This document shows positions 21,201 to 36,200 of a stretch of 53,995 bases of DNA, one piece after another. The first letter of the stretch is position 1; each line of letters begins with the position of its first letter. The DNA is from Mnemiopsis leidyi (lineage: Eukaryota; Ctenophora; Tentaculata; Lobata; Bolinopsidae): positions 49,262 to 103,256 of the forward strand of contig JH152676.1 of the NCBI GenBank assembly GCA_000226015.1, given 5' to 3'. Below the pieces are notes generated by a model. The model had not been told where the DNA came from. It ran no database searches and saw nothing but the letters and a program-made list of their open reading frames with translations. A program made the translations under genes and the position numbers.

Positions 21201-24200
21201 TTTTATTTATCATCTTAACTTAAGTTTTAGTTGTTAGGTGTGTTGTCTTGGAAATTTTTATGTCAGCTACTTTCATTAGATCTCTGTCACATGTGTAGTT
21301 GTCCTGCTCCCGAGTACCCCGTCCTTTCTACACTTCTCAGTAATTCCCATTTCCCCCATTTTCCCAATATTTCGTCTCGACATTCTTAGTCAGCAAGTTA
21401 TCAGTCTGCAGACTATACAAAATATATGTTGTAAATGAAATTATCAATCGAGTCAAGTAAAATATTCACTTATCCCATCGTTAGTCTTCATTCTCTTGGA
21501 ATGTCGATATTTCTAATGTCGCTTCTCTCACTTACTTGCTTTGTACCTAGCAACTGCACTTCCCTAAAATACGAGAATTTATTTCCATGTAATTTCTTAC
21601 GCCCGGTCCGACTTTAATTGTCAATATTGTCGTATCTTAGCGAACGTTTAACATAGCATCATGTCGTTAGAACAAGCCGTTATTAGATCAAATAAGCATT
21701 AAGCAATAACAAGTTAACAAATATTTGATAACATCCCTCTGCATATGGCCGGTTATTCGTTGTACCGCCTTATCTTGGACACATATCTGTTTGTTTTCCA
21801 GATTTTGAGCTGCCTCAAATGTATAGTCACCCTAATAGTGTAACACTATCGTCTTCTCCCCCGCGAAAGTAGACGTGACACGCCCCGCTGATACCGTCAG
21901 ATCTTTGTTGTGAAGTGTCGTCAGAAAGGTGCCAGTAGTCAGTAGTCTTTGTTTAACTTCTAATTACTCCCTGATCCTGCCCAACAGTAGTATTATACAT
22001 CTCTGTTATCCCTATCTCAGCTTTATACAAGTACACTATACATTATACAAGTACAATCTGCCCTTGACCCTGTCCCCTAATCTGCATAGTTTGATCCAGG
22101 TTTCCTGGTTACAAAACAATAACGACATAACGTGAAGTACCGCACATACCATATTTCTCTGCTATGGTTAACTTCCACATTGGCCTATTGGTCCACACTC
22201 TCCCTCTCTTTGTTAGATACCCAACATATTGTGTGCTACTTGTCCCTTTAAACCCTTTATTCTGTCGAAACTTTTTGTTTGTAGCTCAGTTAGCGTTACA
22301 AATTCTTCAGCTTGGCCATATCTTTTGGTTTTGACATGTTGAAACGTTTACCGTATATAGTGCTATATATCTCTTTTTATAAAAATAAGAAACTTCTCTT
22401 GTTTAAGGACAACAGAAACTTAGAAATTATAAGCATGTGAAATGGAAGTTAGAATTTCAGTTAGAATTTTGGATTTCTGTAACTTAATCTCCTCCGTAGT
22501 AACTTAAACTCCTCCGTAGTACGATCTAGACCAGATGAGAGATGAGGATGGAGTTAAGCGAACTTCTTCGAACTGTGTGTTTGAAGGGTTTGGTGGTCCT
22601 GAAAACGTCGAGACTTTGTAAGTTTCAGGGAAATAGGAAGTTGGAGGTGGGGTGGAGGTTTTGTTAGGGGGCGTATAGTTGTACGAAATCAATTATTTCA
22701 ACCTTTCTGATTGAGGGAGTTAGCATGAGCTCATCCTTCATTTTTTTATGACAGATCTTATAATTTTGACGCATTTCACGACAACTGTCTAATTAATGAT
22801 GATACTGTCAACCTTGGATTGCTGGATTATGATATCTTACCAATCTATTTGCTCCAGCTCCAAATAAGTTCAAAATGTCTAACTATAATTCTCAGGGACT
22901 ATAAAGACATGAACCAGCTGATAAAATCTCTCACACACAAGAACAAAGTTCTAACTCAAGAACGCCGTGTCTTGGAAATGCAGGTATTTTAACTTTCTTT
23001 TCACTCTACTCGAACTTCAAAATTCATTTCACATTCTTTTACCGATTTAAACAACGAACATCCACGTAATCAGCGCGATCAAGCCCTACTCAGCACTTAT
23101 CCCCTACCGTTCAAATTCAAATTTCCCGCGCACCTCCCCGTTAATTAACATTCCTTGATACACCGAGCTTGGTCCTCCTGAAACGATCTGCTTACGCTGT
23201 GCGGTGAATTTAGGGTATTGTGTTAGACCAACTTTGACTTAACTATGTAATTGTGTCATTGTCTTGCACATCACAATGTAAGTGTGTAAACTTTTTGTGT
23301 CCTTGGTTTCTCCATTGATGTGAGAAACAGTGAACGTGATTGAAACACAGATTATACAAGGTCTGGGCTGGGGCCTTCTTGTGGTTGGTCACGGTCACAG
23401 TCACGTTTGCCACAATCTACAAGTCGTTAAGTTTAGAGATTCAAAAGAAGCAGATTGTTAAGTAGTGTGACTTCTGTTTGTGTGGTGAGTGTGATAAATC
23501 ACACTCAGGAATCAGGGGGTTTAAGAGCGTGTGTGAGAAGTGTGACGTTATGTCCGGTCTTTACACCGAGCTTGCATCATTCCCCTTATCTGTCGTCAGG
23601 GCCCAATCCGGCAGTTAATGTCTTGATCAAATTAGTGGTTGTAATTTGAGGGGCAATGTAGCAAGGTTAGTGATTATCATTCCCTCTGTTTACTTCATTA
23701 CCTCTGATTTGATTGCCTCGCTGACGAATTTTTGAGATGTTTGTAAACGTGAGAAATTATTTCGTGAGGTTGGTAGTAGGAGGTTCCGCCAAGTCAGGAT
23801 AATGGCACGTTTTCAACGTATAAGGCTTGATCAGCCGCTCTAAAACGCCGCCAAGTGACCTGATTATCAGAATCTCCACAAAGAAATCTGCTTTCTATTC
23901 ACCCCACAAAGTTTTGTGCATGTTATAGCAATGTAGCATATTGAAAATATGTGTGCATTAGATCACTGCCAAGCCGCACTGTAAGTAAACTCCTCACTAT
24001 TTTTAGTAGCTAATCCACGTGGCAAACAGGAATGTGTACCTTGGCCGTCGCCTACATCCCTTGTTCAATTACAAAATACCAATCTTGCCAATTATTCCAA
24101 AGATTTGGCGCCGATATCTGCAATATCTCGGGTGGTGGGGTACCTAGATATTGGATAATTGGTGGGTGGTTCTGTTCTCTGACAAGGGTAATTTCTGCGT

Positions 24201-27200
24201 GGGAGGATTTGCAAGAATATTTGGGATTGATTAAGCAGTTGCAATCTCTTGAGACGGTTAAAATTAGCCTAATTATTCGGCTGCAGAGTGCAGACTAAGA
24301 TCTAATGCATGATTTCCTGCTGCTGAATAAGAGTTACGAAATTTTAATTTCTTTGAAATTCGAACTGAGATGTCATTAATTAACATTTTTCTCTGATAAT
24401 TATAAATCGTCCACCCTAAGAAAATATTTGAGTATGAAATAGAGAAACAACGAATTGTGATAAACTGTTACTGAATCTGTGAAAATGGAATTGACCAGGT
24501 GTTGTTGCATAAATTCATGACTGATGTCCCATCTTTATTTCGATATCACTAGTATTCAAACTGCGGAAAAAGGAAAAATCCACTTTATGTGAGCTATTCA
24601 ACCTTCTACAAAAAATTTCCTGACTGTACTGTTTGCCAGCTGGCTTTATTCTCCAAAACAACTTACACTCGTCCAAACTCAACCTACACCCAGTTTACAC
24701 GAAAATTTGACAATGCGATGACAGGTTCCTAATTCTGCAGCCGCTTGAGAATGCTCAGCTGTAAACACGTGTCTGAAAAACGTCCAATCAGATTCTTTCT
24801 TTGAGATTTTCAAGGGCTTCCTTGCACCCTATTGGTTCTTTTCAAAGCAGCCCTGAATCCTGTAATTGTAAATTATTAGCGTTCTAACGTCACGGATCTT
24901 ATCATGAACTGAGACATCTGAAGTTTGGGCAGTTTAAAAACATGTCCCAGTTTAAAATATCTCCGGATTCCAGGTAACTTTGTGTGCAGGAGCTTTTCTA
25001 AGACATCGATGTGTACTTTAACTCCAATAGACTATTGTACGCCCGGACGATAAATCTAAAATCAGTTGACAGATATGAAAACTGTTATTCGATAAATGCG
25101 CTGATATTGATGTGTAAAATCAAATTTTCCTTATCTTATTGTCGGACTCAGAAACTTCCAATCAGAACTTGCAGTAAAGCTGCTACTGATCAAATTTAGG
25201 AGAATTTTAAGAACTTCTTTTGAAAAACGCTGCATAAAGTTGGGTATTGAACAGTGCACATGATGCAGACATACTCCTTATTGAATTATCCAGACTATCT
25301 ATCTAGTTGGGTAATGAAATCCCTTTTAAGAGCTGGACACGACAGAACTTATCAAGAATTAATCAGAATTGTTGTCATCCGAATCATTTGTCCAAGAATA
25401 TCAGATAGTCTGATTGAACCAGTCTCTTTTTTCCCAGTATTTTAACCTAAAATAGTGCGAACGTCAGCTGATATGTCTGAATTCTCATGAAATTGATTTT
25501 TCTCTGACATTTTAGTTCACGATACTAGGACCTTCAACAAATTTATAATTATAGTTCGTACCATTCTCCATCTTAAATTATGTCATGATTTTTACAATTT
25601 CTACTAGAGATAAGTAATAAGAAAACGATCGGTCATGAAGGTTAACGCACACTTTACATTCCAGCCAGTTCAGTGTTTCATGATATAAAAATTTTCTCTC
25701 AGAATATTCGAATCTGAAAGTATGCGATGTAAAAATGTTGCACATTACAGAAAGCTACAATGTCGCGTCAACTCTATACCTCAGATTAAACAGTTGAACT
25801 ACAGTTACATTTCCGATCAAGGGAATTGTCGAGCCGTGGGAGATTCTGCCGTGGTTAAACAAGTTTCTAGTTAAGAGTTGTGACAGTTAGAAGTTCTGCC
25901 GAAAATTGCGTTGTAAACCTGGAATGTGGATGTTGTACATTCCTACATTTCCAACTGTTGTAGGGCGTGCAGTGTTGATATGATCTCACGTACCACGTGT
26001 TTCTGGCCTGTGAGGTTTCCTGTATTCTTAGCAACAAACAAGAATGTCAGTTGGTTGTGTCGTATGATTCAAACATTCCAAAAAAAGTATGTATATTTGT
26101 TATACTTTTACTTCTATTGACTAGTTTTGTTTGACGCTGTATTCAAGGATCCTCATCATGGCATTATGTACTAAAACTTTAAATATTCCTGGCGTTGAAT
26201 ACAGTCGTTAAGACCTTTCCAATGTAGATAGAATGCAGACAATGTGCCAAATAAGAACGTCTATCCCAAATAAGGAAACCTGGCGCTGTTTTCCCATATT
26301 CTCTCCTAACTGTCTCGTTGACAAGCCTTACATAAACCACCCACGTGACCCTTCACCTCACCTCCCATTGGCTAATCAGGAGAATACTGCTCTCTAATTG
26401 GATGATATCGACTACCCGCGCCAGTCTCAATAAATGTGTGCACCCGTGTGGTTTCCTGCGGGAGAATTATTACACTCGTTGCAGTTTGGCGCTTTGTTGC
26501 TCGAGAAGTGTGTGACTGTGGAGATTTGCAAGGAAATGATTCTCCTGATTTGGTAGTTCCGTGCTTGTTCACTCTGTCGAGATCTTTGCTTGTGTGCTTG
26601 CAGTTGTTGTACTTGTGTTTTAGGAATGTGTACTAGGCCTAGTTCTGAAAAACTTGAGGCAGGTTTTTCAAGGAACGTCTCTTGGTTGAACGCTCTTATT
26701 GACAAGGTACTACTACTACGACATGTACAGTACGATTGTGTCGGTTTTGTACGTTGTAGACTGGTTATGTCTTAAAGGTTTAGAGAAAAGTGTCCTATTT
26801 CTGTTCAACCCTAGTGCTCGCTGCCACCCAAGTAACATTAATGTAAACATTAAATTAAACTTAATTTTTTGCAACATTTAAACCATTTTATGTTACAATT
26901 TCTTAATTTCTGTGTTTCAGTTGGCTCACCAAGAAGATATCCTGGACAAAATGGAGCTGGAGATGGGAGTAATCAAGAGAGAGAGAAAAGAGTGAGTTTT
27001 TCGTTCTCATGGAGATATTATCCTGTATCCTGCATGTTACCGTGTGAAGTTTTATATTTACTGCATGATACAGAGACTTTGTGACCTATTTATATTAATT
27101 AATTCAGCGTCGATATCGAAAATATTTGTTACAATATCACGTGTTAGACATGTCACGTGGCTCCTTCTTCACACAACCTTGCTTGTTTTATGTTAGCTCC

Positions 27201-30200
27201 ACTTTCAACCACAACACAAACTGTACAAGATTCCTCTCCAGGATTGCGTGTTTTGTGAGATGTGCACGACACAAGTCATGCTTGCATAATTCACATCACT
27301 GCTAAATATCTGGCCCTACAAACTACACTTGCTGCTTCTCACATGTAATTGTACAATATGCACAATGTTAAGTGTGGTCGAATCAAATTTTGTACTGCGT
27401 AAGGTCAATGTTCCGCTCTCTAAATTGTCACTTAAACACATTGAATCATAGAAATACAACAACATAGTTACCAGTCAGCAAGTTTGAAACAATACTACAT
27501 TACTGCCTAGAATACGCCAATTATACTGCACTCTGCCATCAAGAAACACCTCACTTCAAACCCGACAACTTTTTGCGATCTTTTGCTCGGAGATTCGTAG
27601 TAACAGCTTTAAATCCCGACAGCTAAGTTTTAAACCGCCTCCTTTTCGCTGTGTTACCGTCACGTAAAGCAACTCCTGATTGAATGTTGTGTTCAGGATA
27701 GAGAAATTGAAGAAAGAAGAGGGAAGTAGGATGAGATCGGAAAACAAGGAGTTGGAGTACTCTTTAGAGAAACTTCGACAACAGCGTATTGAGGCGGAGA
27801 ACAAACTTCAACTTATGGTTTGGATTTTGTTCTCATTACCCCTAAGATTTAGTTTAATTTTCATTTTAATTAAATTTTTTGTTGATCTCGAAGTTCTAAC
27901 CAGCAAGGGTTTTGCTTAAACCTTGATGTTAGCCATATAAGTTCTTTAACATTTCAGTTCTATCTAACAATCTTCTCAATCATTTTGCGCAAATTTTAAT
28001 AAATCAAACTTCTACGATTTGTGATTAATTGCCCTGTCGAGTGTACCTCAAAACTTGACTTCAACAAAATGACTTACTATTTCCTGGAATCCTGTAAAAA
28101 TACGTGGAATTAACTAGCGATTTGATTTAAAAATCTCAGATCATACGTATTTGCTGGTTTGTGATCTTATCTTATCTTATCTTGATAGAGAAAAGATGTG
28201 TTAGAAAGTAGATTAGTTGTTCTAGAAGAATCTACGTTCATAATTACTCTCGTCAACATTCATAATATCGTATGTATACAGGTGTGTGTGTGTGCTGTGT
28301 GTTTACACAAGATGTCAAACTAGTGTATTGGTGGTGACCTGGTAGTCAGCTTGTTGTAACTGAGCGTTACTGACTTCACAAATCTTCTAGATCACCGTTT
28401 TACTGCCAGATACCAACCTACTAATCCAACAACCAATAAAAACTGTCAAAACACCCAACGTGACTCAGTCCGACCAATAGCTGCAGAGTATTCGCCACTG
28501 TACCGGGCTGCAGGAAAGCCAGATTAATTATACACTGCCAATATTGTATCTGATAGTGACACTCCCGCTGCCGCCTCCTCCGCTGTCTGTACTATTTAAA
28601 GTAATTAAGTAATTAGTCTGGATAATTAGCCACTAATTAAACCGGTCTCTCGGTCTACTGTGAATCTCTTGTCGGTTGTCGTGCTTGTCTGAAACTTCCG
28701 ACACAGACTTAAATATTGCAGCTGTTAAATTTCTCACCAAGTTGATTCCAGGAAATCGCGACCTTGCGATTGTTAAGTTAAAATTAAATATTATTCATTA
28801 TTCCTTCATAAAATCGTTCCTGTTCTGCGAGTATGATAGCGATGAAATGTCACTTTACGAGTGCTGGCTAATGGTGGTGTATTGTCCGTAAGATACATAT
28901 CTTTGTCGGATCTGTAGTGATAATATCCAAGATAAGTGGTTGTGCTGTGTCTAATGGTATCCTTACTATCCATGTCCAGTGTCAATGTAGCTGGAGTTAC
29001 TCACTAAGATACATGTGCTAATGGTTTCTTTTCGTTTGGAAGAATTACATTATAATTCATACAACTTCAGAAATAACTTGTGTGTATGAGTTGTGGTTAA
29101 GGTATACCCCGTCTCCTCCCATTTTATGATTCACAAGATGAAGTGAATTTATGGATATTCAAAACTTTAAGATTTTCTAACTATCTATATCTGGAGCATA
29201 CTGTGATGTCTCCTTCATCTTGAGTCTGCTGACCTGTGTAATCCCAGATGTACTAGGCTTACCTTAACAGGAATTTTGTCTTTTAGAAATTAGAAATTCT
29301 AATAATTTTAATATAAAGGCAATTGACATTTAAGAATTTCCTGAGCAGGATCCATTTATTCAGCTGTTCATTGAGGAACAGGGCTGTTGAAATTATTTAG
29401 CAGAGGTGAACATTTTATGTCTGACTTATTCTACTATGGGTTAGCATGATTATGAAAATACATATATGTACATATATATGTACATACTACATATGTTTCT
29501 GTGGTTTTTAGTGGTCAAAGTAAAATTGTATCCACAATAATCTGTGATCTGACGCACGTCTGAGACGTGAACAATATAAGCAGTCATTTTCTATTTTCAC
29601 GAACTTGCTGTAACTGAATTAATCGCTTCATAGTCTCACAGACCATGTAAAATAATGTATTTGACAAATTCACCTCAGTTTAAACCTCTTTGAGCCAATT
29701 ACAGTAAATTAATATGTCTTAATATGTCTCAGTTGATACTACCATAACTAATTAAACCTGCAAATACTGATAGTTTAATTAAACTTACTGAAACCGAACT
29801 ACTATCGTCGAGTACATTCCCTCAATCCCTCATTTTAAACGTCCAAGTTTGACAAATACAAGTACAGTCATTTCTCCTGGTCCAGTATTGTGAGAATTCT
29901 CGTGTAGTATCGAAGCTGTCACCCCGCGAGAGTACTTTTTGAGTTTCCTGTATTGTTCATTAAACCATCCGATTTTCAGGAGCGAGAGAAAGAGTCGAAC
30001 AAGATGCAGATCGAGGAAGTCAGATTACAGGTTTGTCAAGAAATTGTCACGCCGATTTGAACTGCCACTTCTGCACTTCACTAGCGGTGTATTAATCTTG
30101 TCATATTTGGTTGTTCCTGTCCCAGGCCAAGCAAATATCAGTTATCTGATTATATCGTTACTTTTATCGTTATGTAATCTGATATTTCACTTTCTAGGCA

Positions 30201-33200
30201 TGAAGTATAACCAGTTCAGTTACCACTTCTTATGTCCAGTATTAACCAGTTATCATTTCAGCTGCAACAAGCTATAGAAGAACACATGATACAGAAAGAG
30301 AGAAATAATGAACTTATCCGACAGCTTGAAAACAAAGAGGTCAGTTTCAGGTTATCTTCAGAGTGGCTCTCTTAGAAAGAAGTGTCAAATATTTCTGTTC
30401 ACGTAGTATGTTCTCTATATCATTTGTTCAGTTGGCTACATTGATCAAGATAGCTATATCATTATTGCTTAACGTTGTCAAGTGTAGTTCGCAACGAGAG
30501 AAGCTTGACTTTACAACTGGCAATTTCACGTAAATGTAGTAAGTAATAAGTTAGTTATTAGTAATCTCTGATTTGTCAGATCAGTGAAAATCCTGAAGTG
30601 ACAAGGAACTCCCGTGAATAGGGGTAAAAAGGAAAGACGATGCTATTAATTAGTTCTGCACCTGTTAAAGATAGCTGACTGTAGAATTAAAGGACCATCA
30701 AGAATTATAGAATTGTAGAACAGTCGTGGACTCTGATTCCTCTTATTACAAAAATTCGACTAATTGCTGTATGCTATTCGTTAATATTTGGATGAGAGGC
30801 CCTGATTATCCATGTTTGATAGTAAGCAGCTGCAATAATCATCCCAATACTACTGTCATATACTATATAAACTACTATTATATTCTGTATATAAATTTCT
30901 CAGTATTCCGCTCGGTTATTATTTTGTTCTCCGAGTGCAACATGTCCCATCCATTACGTCATAAATAGCTGTAGGAAAATAGTAAGTCGCTAGTTTTGCT
31001 TTTGTACCCTTTATTACAACAACTGTTGGACTTTCGTGGTGCTATAATTAAAGTGCTCCATCTGATCCTCACATTCTCAGTAAGTTCTGGAACATTCTAT
31101 AACCGGTACTTTCTTGGAAGTGAGCTAGAGAGGTTGTTGTATGCGGTCAAAATTTAAACCTAACTTATAGTAACTCAAATCATGATGTATCTTCTCGTCT
31201 ACCGAAACTATGTGATATAACTTTGCGGAGTGCAAATTACGTAATTGTAGAGGGTTGTCTCAGTGCTGTGGATCTCACTACTTAACTGCTTTCCTAATTT
31301 CTGTACTGTACCTCCTGACGCCTCTTTAACACGTGCAATATCTCGTCTCGCCGATGTATCGTATCTAGTATCTCACGCTCTCATGTTAAAAACTATAATT
31401 ATATACCCTTATATATCTGGTACATTGGACACTGTCGGTAGCTTGCACCGATACAGATCTAAGTTTCGCTGAGAGTTACACTATACAAAGTACAGTAAAA
31501 CCTCTATTTACCGTGCCTCTATTTACCGTGTCCCTCGATTTACCGGGCCTTCTTCCTTTCCCCCGAGAGGCCCGGTAAATCGAGGTTTTACTGTAGCTAC
31601 ATCTACTGTAGTTACACTATACAAAGTAGCTACACATCTGGATCACGTTGTTATCACCTGTGTAAGGTTGTGCCTGGTTGGACTTTATTCGACCTCTAAT
31701 TTACTTCATTTGTAGTACAGCTGTTCATCGACATATTTGCTCGGCCTTGGTTGGACTTTATTCGACTTCTAATTTACTTCATTTGTAGTACAGCTGTTCA
31801 TCGACATATTTGCTCGGCCTTGGTTGGACTTTATTCGACTTCTAATTTACTTCATTTGTAGTACAGCTGTTCAATGCTCATCGACATATTTGCTGGGCCT
31901 GCTGTCTCTAACATCATGATAGTAATGAAGTCATAGTTTTCATTAACTTAAATCCAGGGTGTATTTTGTTACACTAGAGCATAATATATGCAAGTCCTCT
32001 TCTGTTTCTAGTTAACCTGCCTTGACATAAGTTTTAACTTTATCTTGTTATAAACTGATTGCATTTTGAAAATCTTCCGTTGATTTTTACCTTCACTGCA
32101 ACATTTAGCCGAAGAAAACATACTCCTCGAAACATCTCCTGGTTACGAAATACGAAGACATCACCACTCCCTCCTCTCCAACTTCGCACTCTCCTCCTTA
32201 CCGCGTAACTGCCTAACTCTGGACAACCAAACTACCCCTACAGCAGGATGGTTAACTACACTAGCACTGTTCCTGGCATCACCTCACCCTCAGAACGGTA
32301 CATGTGGGCATTTCTCCACATCCTCATCTTCATCTTCTCTCTCTTCGGGGACTCCGTCATCCTGCTATCCTCTGTCAAGTACCACGCTATCAAGCTACAT
32401 CGTATAACGGTTGCTATAATCCAACATCTAGCTGTCCTGGATCTGATTCTCTCATTTAACAGAGTTCTTCCTATCGCGGTCTCCCTTCTGACTAACCGTT
32501 GGGTATTTGGAGATACACTTTGTCTCACTCAGCAGTATCTAGATAAGATCTGTTTCCGGACTGTCTTCTTCTTGACCTGCACTCTCACTTCAGCCAAGTT
32601 CATGACCATCAAGTATCCCCTGAAATCAGGTGTTTGGTCCGATAGAAAGTCCCAGAAACTCTGTCTGCTAGTGGAGATAATATCTCTCGTGTTTGTATCC
32701 CCCTATCTCCTCCTCTACTACCAAGCAGGTACTGCCGCCCTCTACTTCAATTACTCTACCTACAACTGTGACATAAACGCTGAGTTCCTCGACTCCTCCC
32801 TACCTGCCCCTCTAAAGAACTTCCTCCACTCCCTGCTGGACACAACTGTCCCTATCTGTATCTACGTAATTCCCGCACTCACTTCAGGGCTCATGTTGTG
32901 GGAGGCCAGGAGGGTAGCTGGACATCACAATCAGCGCCTCAGATGGGAGGGAGTAATGACTGTACTCCTGACTTGTACCGTATACTTCATCTCCTTCATT
33001 CCTCACACTCTTACTTCTGCTATAAAAAGTAGAGAGTACTTCAAATTTGCCGAGTTCCTGTTAAACCTCAATATTATGTCTAACTTTTTTATTTACACTT
33101 TGACTGTGAAGAGTTTTAGAGATTTTCTCAGATCCAGGATCAGACCTTCTCCACAGGTCAATAGAACTCCTGTCGATATAGAGATAGCTAGATTTCGGTT

Positions 33201-36200
33201 AAATTAAGGAGTCATACGGTTAAGTTTGGTTTGGTCGTGGTCAATATTTACTTGTGGAGACAAATTTACTGAACAAATTTGCGACTGAAGGAAAAAAAGG
33301 TCCCATTCAAGTGATTATTAAGGTTGTTGCTTCAGTCCTGTTATATGTACTTCAGTCCTGTTATCTGTACTTCTAGGAAGTAGTTACAAATAAATACTGA
33401 TTGTGATTAGTGATGGATATCAAGCAGTAATTGAGCGGCATTGTTACCGTATTTTGCTGCCATGGTTGGCAACTGATCTAAGTTTTTTGTTTTTATTTCA
33501 TGATTTGTTAATACTGCACTTATTATTGTGCCACTGCTAGTATCAGATTTACTTCTTTTGTGTTTTTAACGATCAGAATTGAGATATACATTTGTTTTAT
33601 GGAGTTTGAAAGTTAAACTTGAACTTTCGTTTTTTCCATTTAAGTTTTAAGTTTGCAACGAGAGAACGCGACAAAATATAGTTTCCCTCGATCTGCATAA
33701 GATATAAAATTAGGTAATCCCGTTGCTCAATTCAAAATTTGTTAATAAACTCCGGGTGAATTTCAGAAAGTGAAGCAAAAATTATACAAGAAAATCAGTT
33801 ACATAGGACAATTAATCCGGTCCACTAAATCCCATTTCTTCAGAGGCAACTGAGTTCGTTAGCTGACGATTACAAGCAAGACTCGGACATGAACATGGCA
33901 AGTTTACTTGACCTCCTCACCTATTCCTCCCACCTCACCTATTCCTCCCACCTCACTCCTCAAAACCTCAACGAACCTCACAATAAACCTCATCTCAACC
34001 TCACCAAGTCCACATTTCATTTCTCAGCCGGGGTTTTCAAGGTTACTCACAAGACACCTTATACCATCACTACACTGTACAGTGTACACTCATAATGTTA
34101 TCGCTAGCATGGCAGGAATTTGAGTGTAATCAAATTTAAAATTAGTGTCAAGTTTCTTGTGGGACTTCAGTCCTGTGTAGAGTTGTACTAATTTTTAACC
34201 TTCTTTGCCACGAACCGATCTACCGTCAGACCGACAAGTGTGGAATTTAAAGTGACATCACACCTCCCCAGGCATCCCAGTATAAAATGGACGAGTTGTC
34301 ACGTGAGAACCAGGAAATGAAGAGGCACGTGGAACAGCTGAAAAGTGACAAAGAACTACTTGCTGCTAACCTCACCAAAGTCACGTGCGAACTATCAAGG
34401 TTGGTCAATTGTTCGTCCTCTTAGTTCTTGTTCTTGTTTGTCGGCTCTGTCTCTGTTTTTATGTTCTTGTCAACAGATGCCAAATATGAGGCAAGTTTTT
34501 TCAATCTACAAGAAACTCCAGGCTCGATTTCCACCCAAAATGTCAAAATTTTGTTGCGAAGTATTCTGCGAATTTGACAGTTCCATTTGATATATCACCT
34601 CTTTAATCATATCATATGTACTATGCAGCATATGTTCATGCTCTCTTTTGATTTATGAACCGCGGAAGAATGATGATTGATGCTTCCTAAATTTTGATAT
34701 TATCAAATAATAAATATGATCAATATGCGGATATTGCGCAGCATAGTTACATCAGAAATTTAAGTTTTATGTTGGAGTGTCGGTAAAAGCCCATTAAAAT
34801 ATCCAGAGTCGTTTAGTGAAAGACTTTGATGTGACAGAAGTTTAATCGCCTCTTACCCGTCTGTAATTTCTCACGACACTTGAAACTATACTATGTAGCA
34901 TTAATTTGCGCAATTTTATTCTCAAGCAAGAATTAATTTGTTGTCTTCAATTTGCTAAATAAGGGACTGCTTGCAATTGATCCAGCGTTAGTGATTATTT
35001 ACATCTGATGTTATATTTCACAATGTTCGGTGCAACAAGTAACAGCTTTCCGTGACTTCGCCAAATCGATTTCATGCTGCATGCACCGAATCACAAATTT
35101 AGGCGTTCTTCTAGTTAGAAGTCGCAGTCTCAAATTGAAATTAAAGCCTTAGAGAGCCGGTTTGAGATTAACTACTCTCAAGACACGAGTACCGATGTCC
35201 CCTATTTCCTTGATCTAATTTTACCGCCAAAATGACTTACTCAACATTAACAGTTAAACATTCACCATGGTCATCCATCACGTAATCTAATCACATATTA
35301 CCTAACCGTAACATTCTGTCTAGGCTCAAACAAGGAGTGCCACTCTCGCCTACATCCAGCACGAATTCTTCCCTGACGTCACCTATCGTGGTAAGCAGAC
35401 CATATCATTACAATTTGTGAAGAGGATACTCTTTTGTGTGTGTAGTGATATTAGCGTATAGCGGATACACGGTACACCGCTTTTGTTTGTTTAAAAATAT
35501 TCCTAAACATCCTCTCGCGTGTTTGTGTGAGTGTGCGTTCTGGTTTTGACAGCATTCATTCAAGGATGAAATATATGGTCGACAGGATCCATCATCATGG
35601 GTATGATATTGTGATGCATGTTCAGTTGAGCATTCTTGAATTATGAAAGCACCGGTGTAGCACTTTGAGAGTCATAAACCGACCGAGATTGTCGGAATCG
35701 TGTGTGAAATTCTGCTACATGACGGCGCGCGCCGTGAGTTTTCGCTATTCTTCTCTTAGATCTTCGGCGCGCACGAAACATCTCATTTTGATTTTGTAGA
35801 AATTGAAAGAAATCTTTTTTAAATTACTTTCTTTCAGAATTACCATTCTCTGCCGCCGGTCTTTGAGGAAGGGGACACGATAGATGAGCTTCTTTGTAAT
35901 AAGGTAAAAGGGAACAATTCCCCTCATTTCGATGACTTAATGTTCTTGTTTATTGATCCTTACAGCTGATTTAAGATAAGCTAACTAAATTTTGTTATTG
36001 TTTATTGTTTATTGATCCTTACAGCTGATTTAAGATAAGCTAACTAAATTTTGTTATTGTTTATTGATCCTTACAGCTGATTTAAGATAAGCTAACTAAA
36101 TTTTGTTATTGTTTATTGATCCTTACAGCTGATTTAAGATAAGCTAACTAAATTTTGTTATTGTTTATTGATCCTTACAGCTGATTTAAGATAAGCTAAC

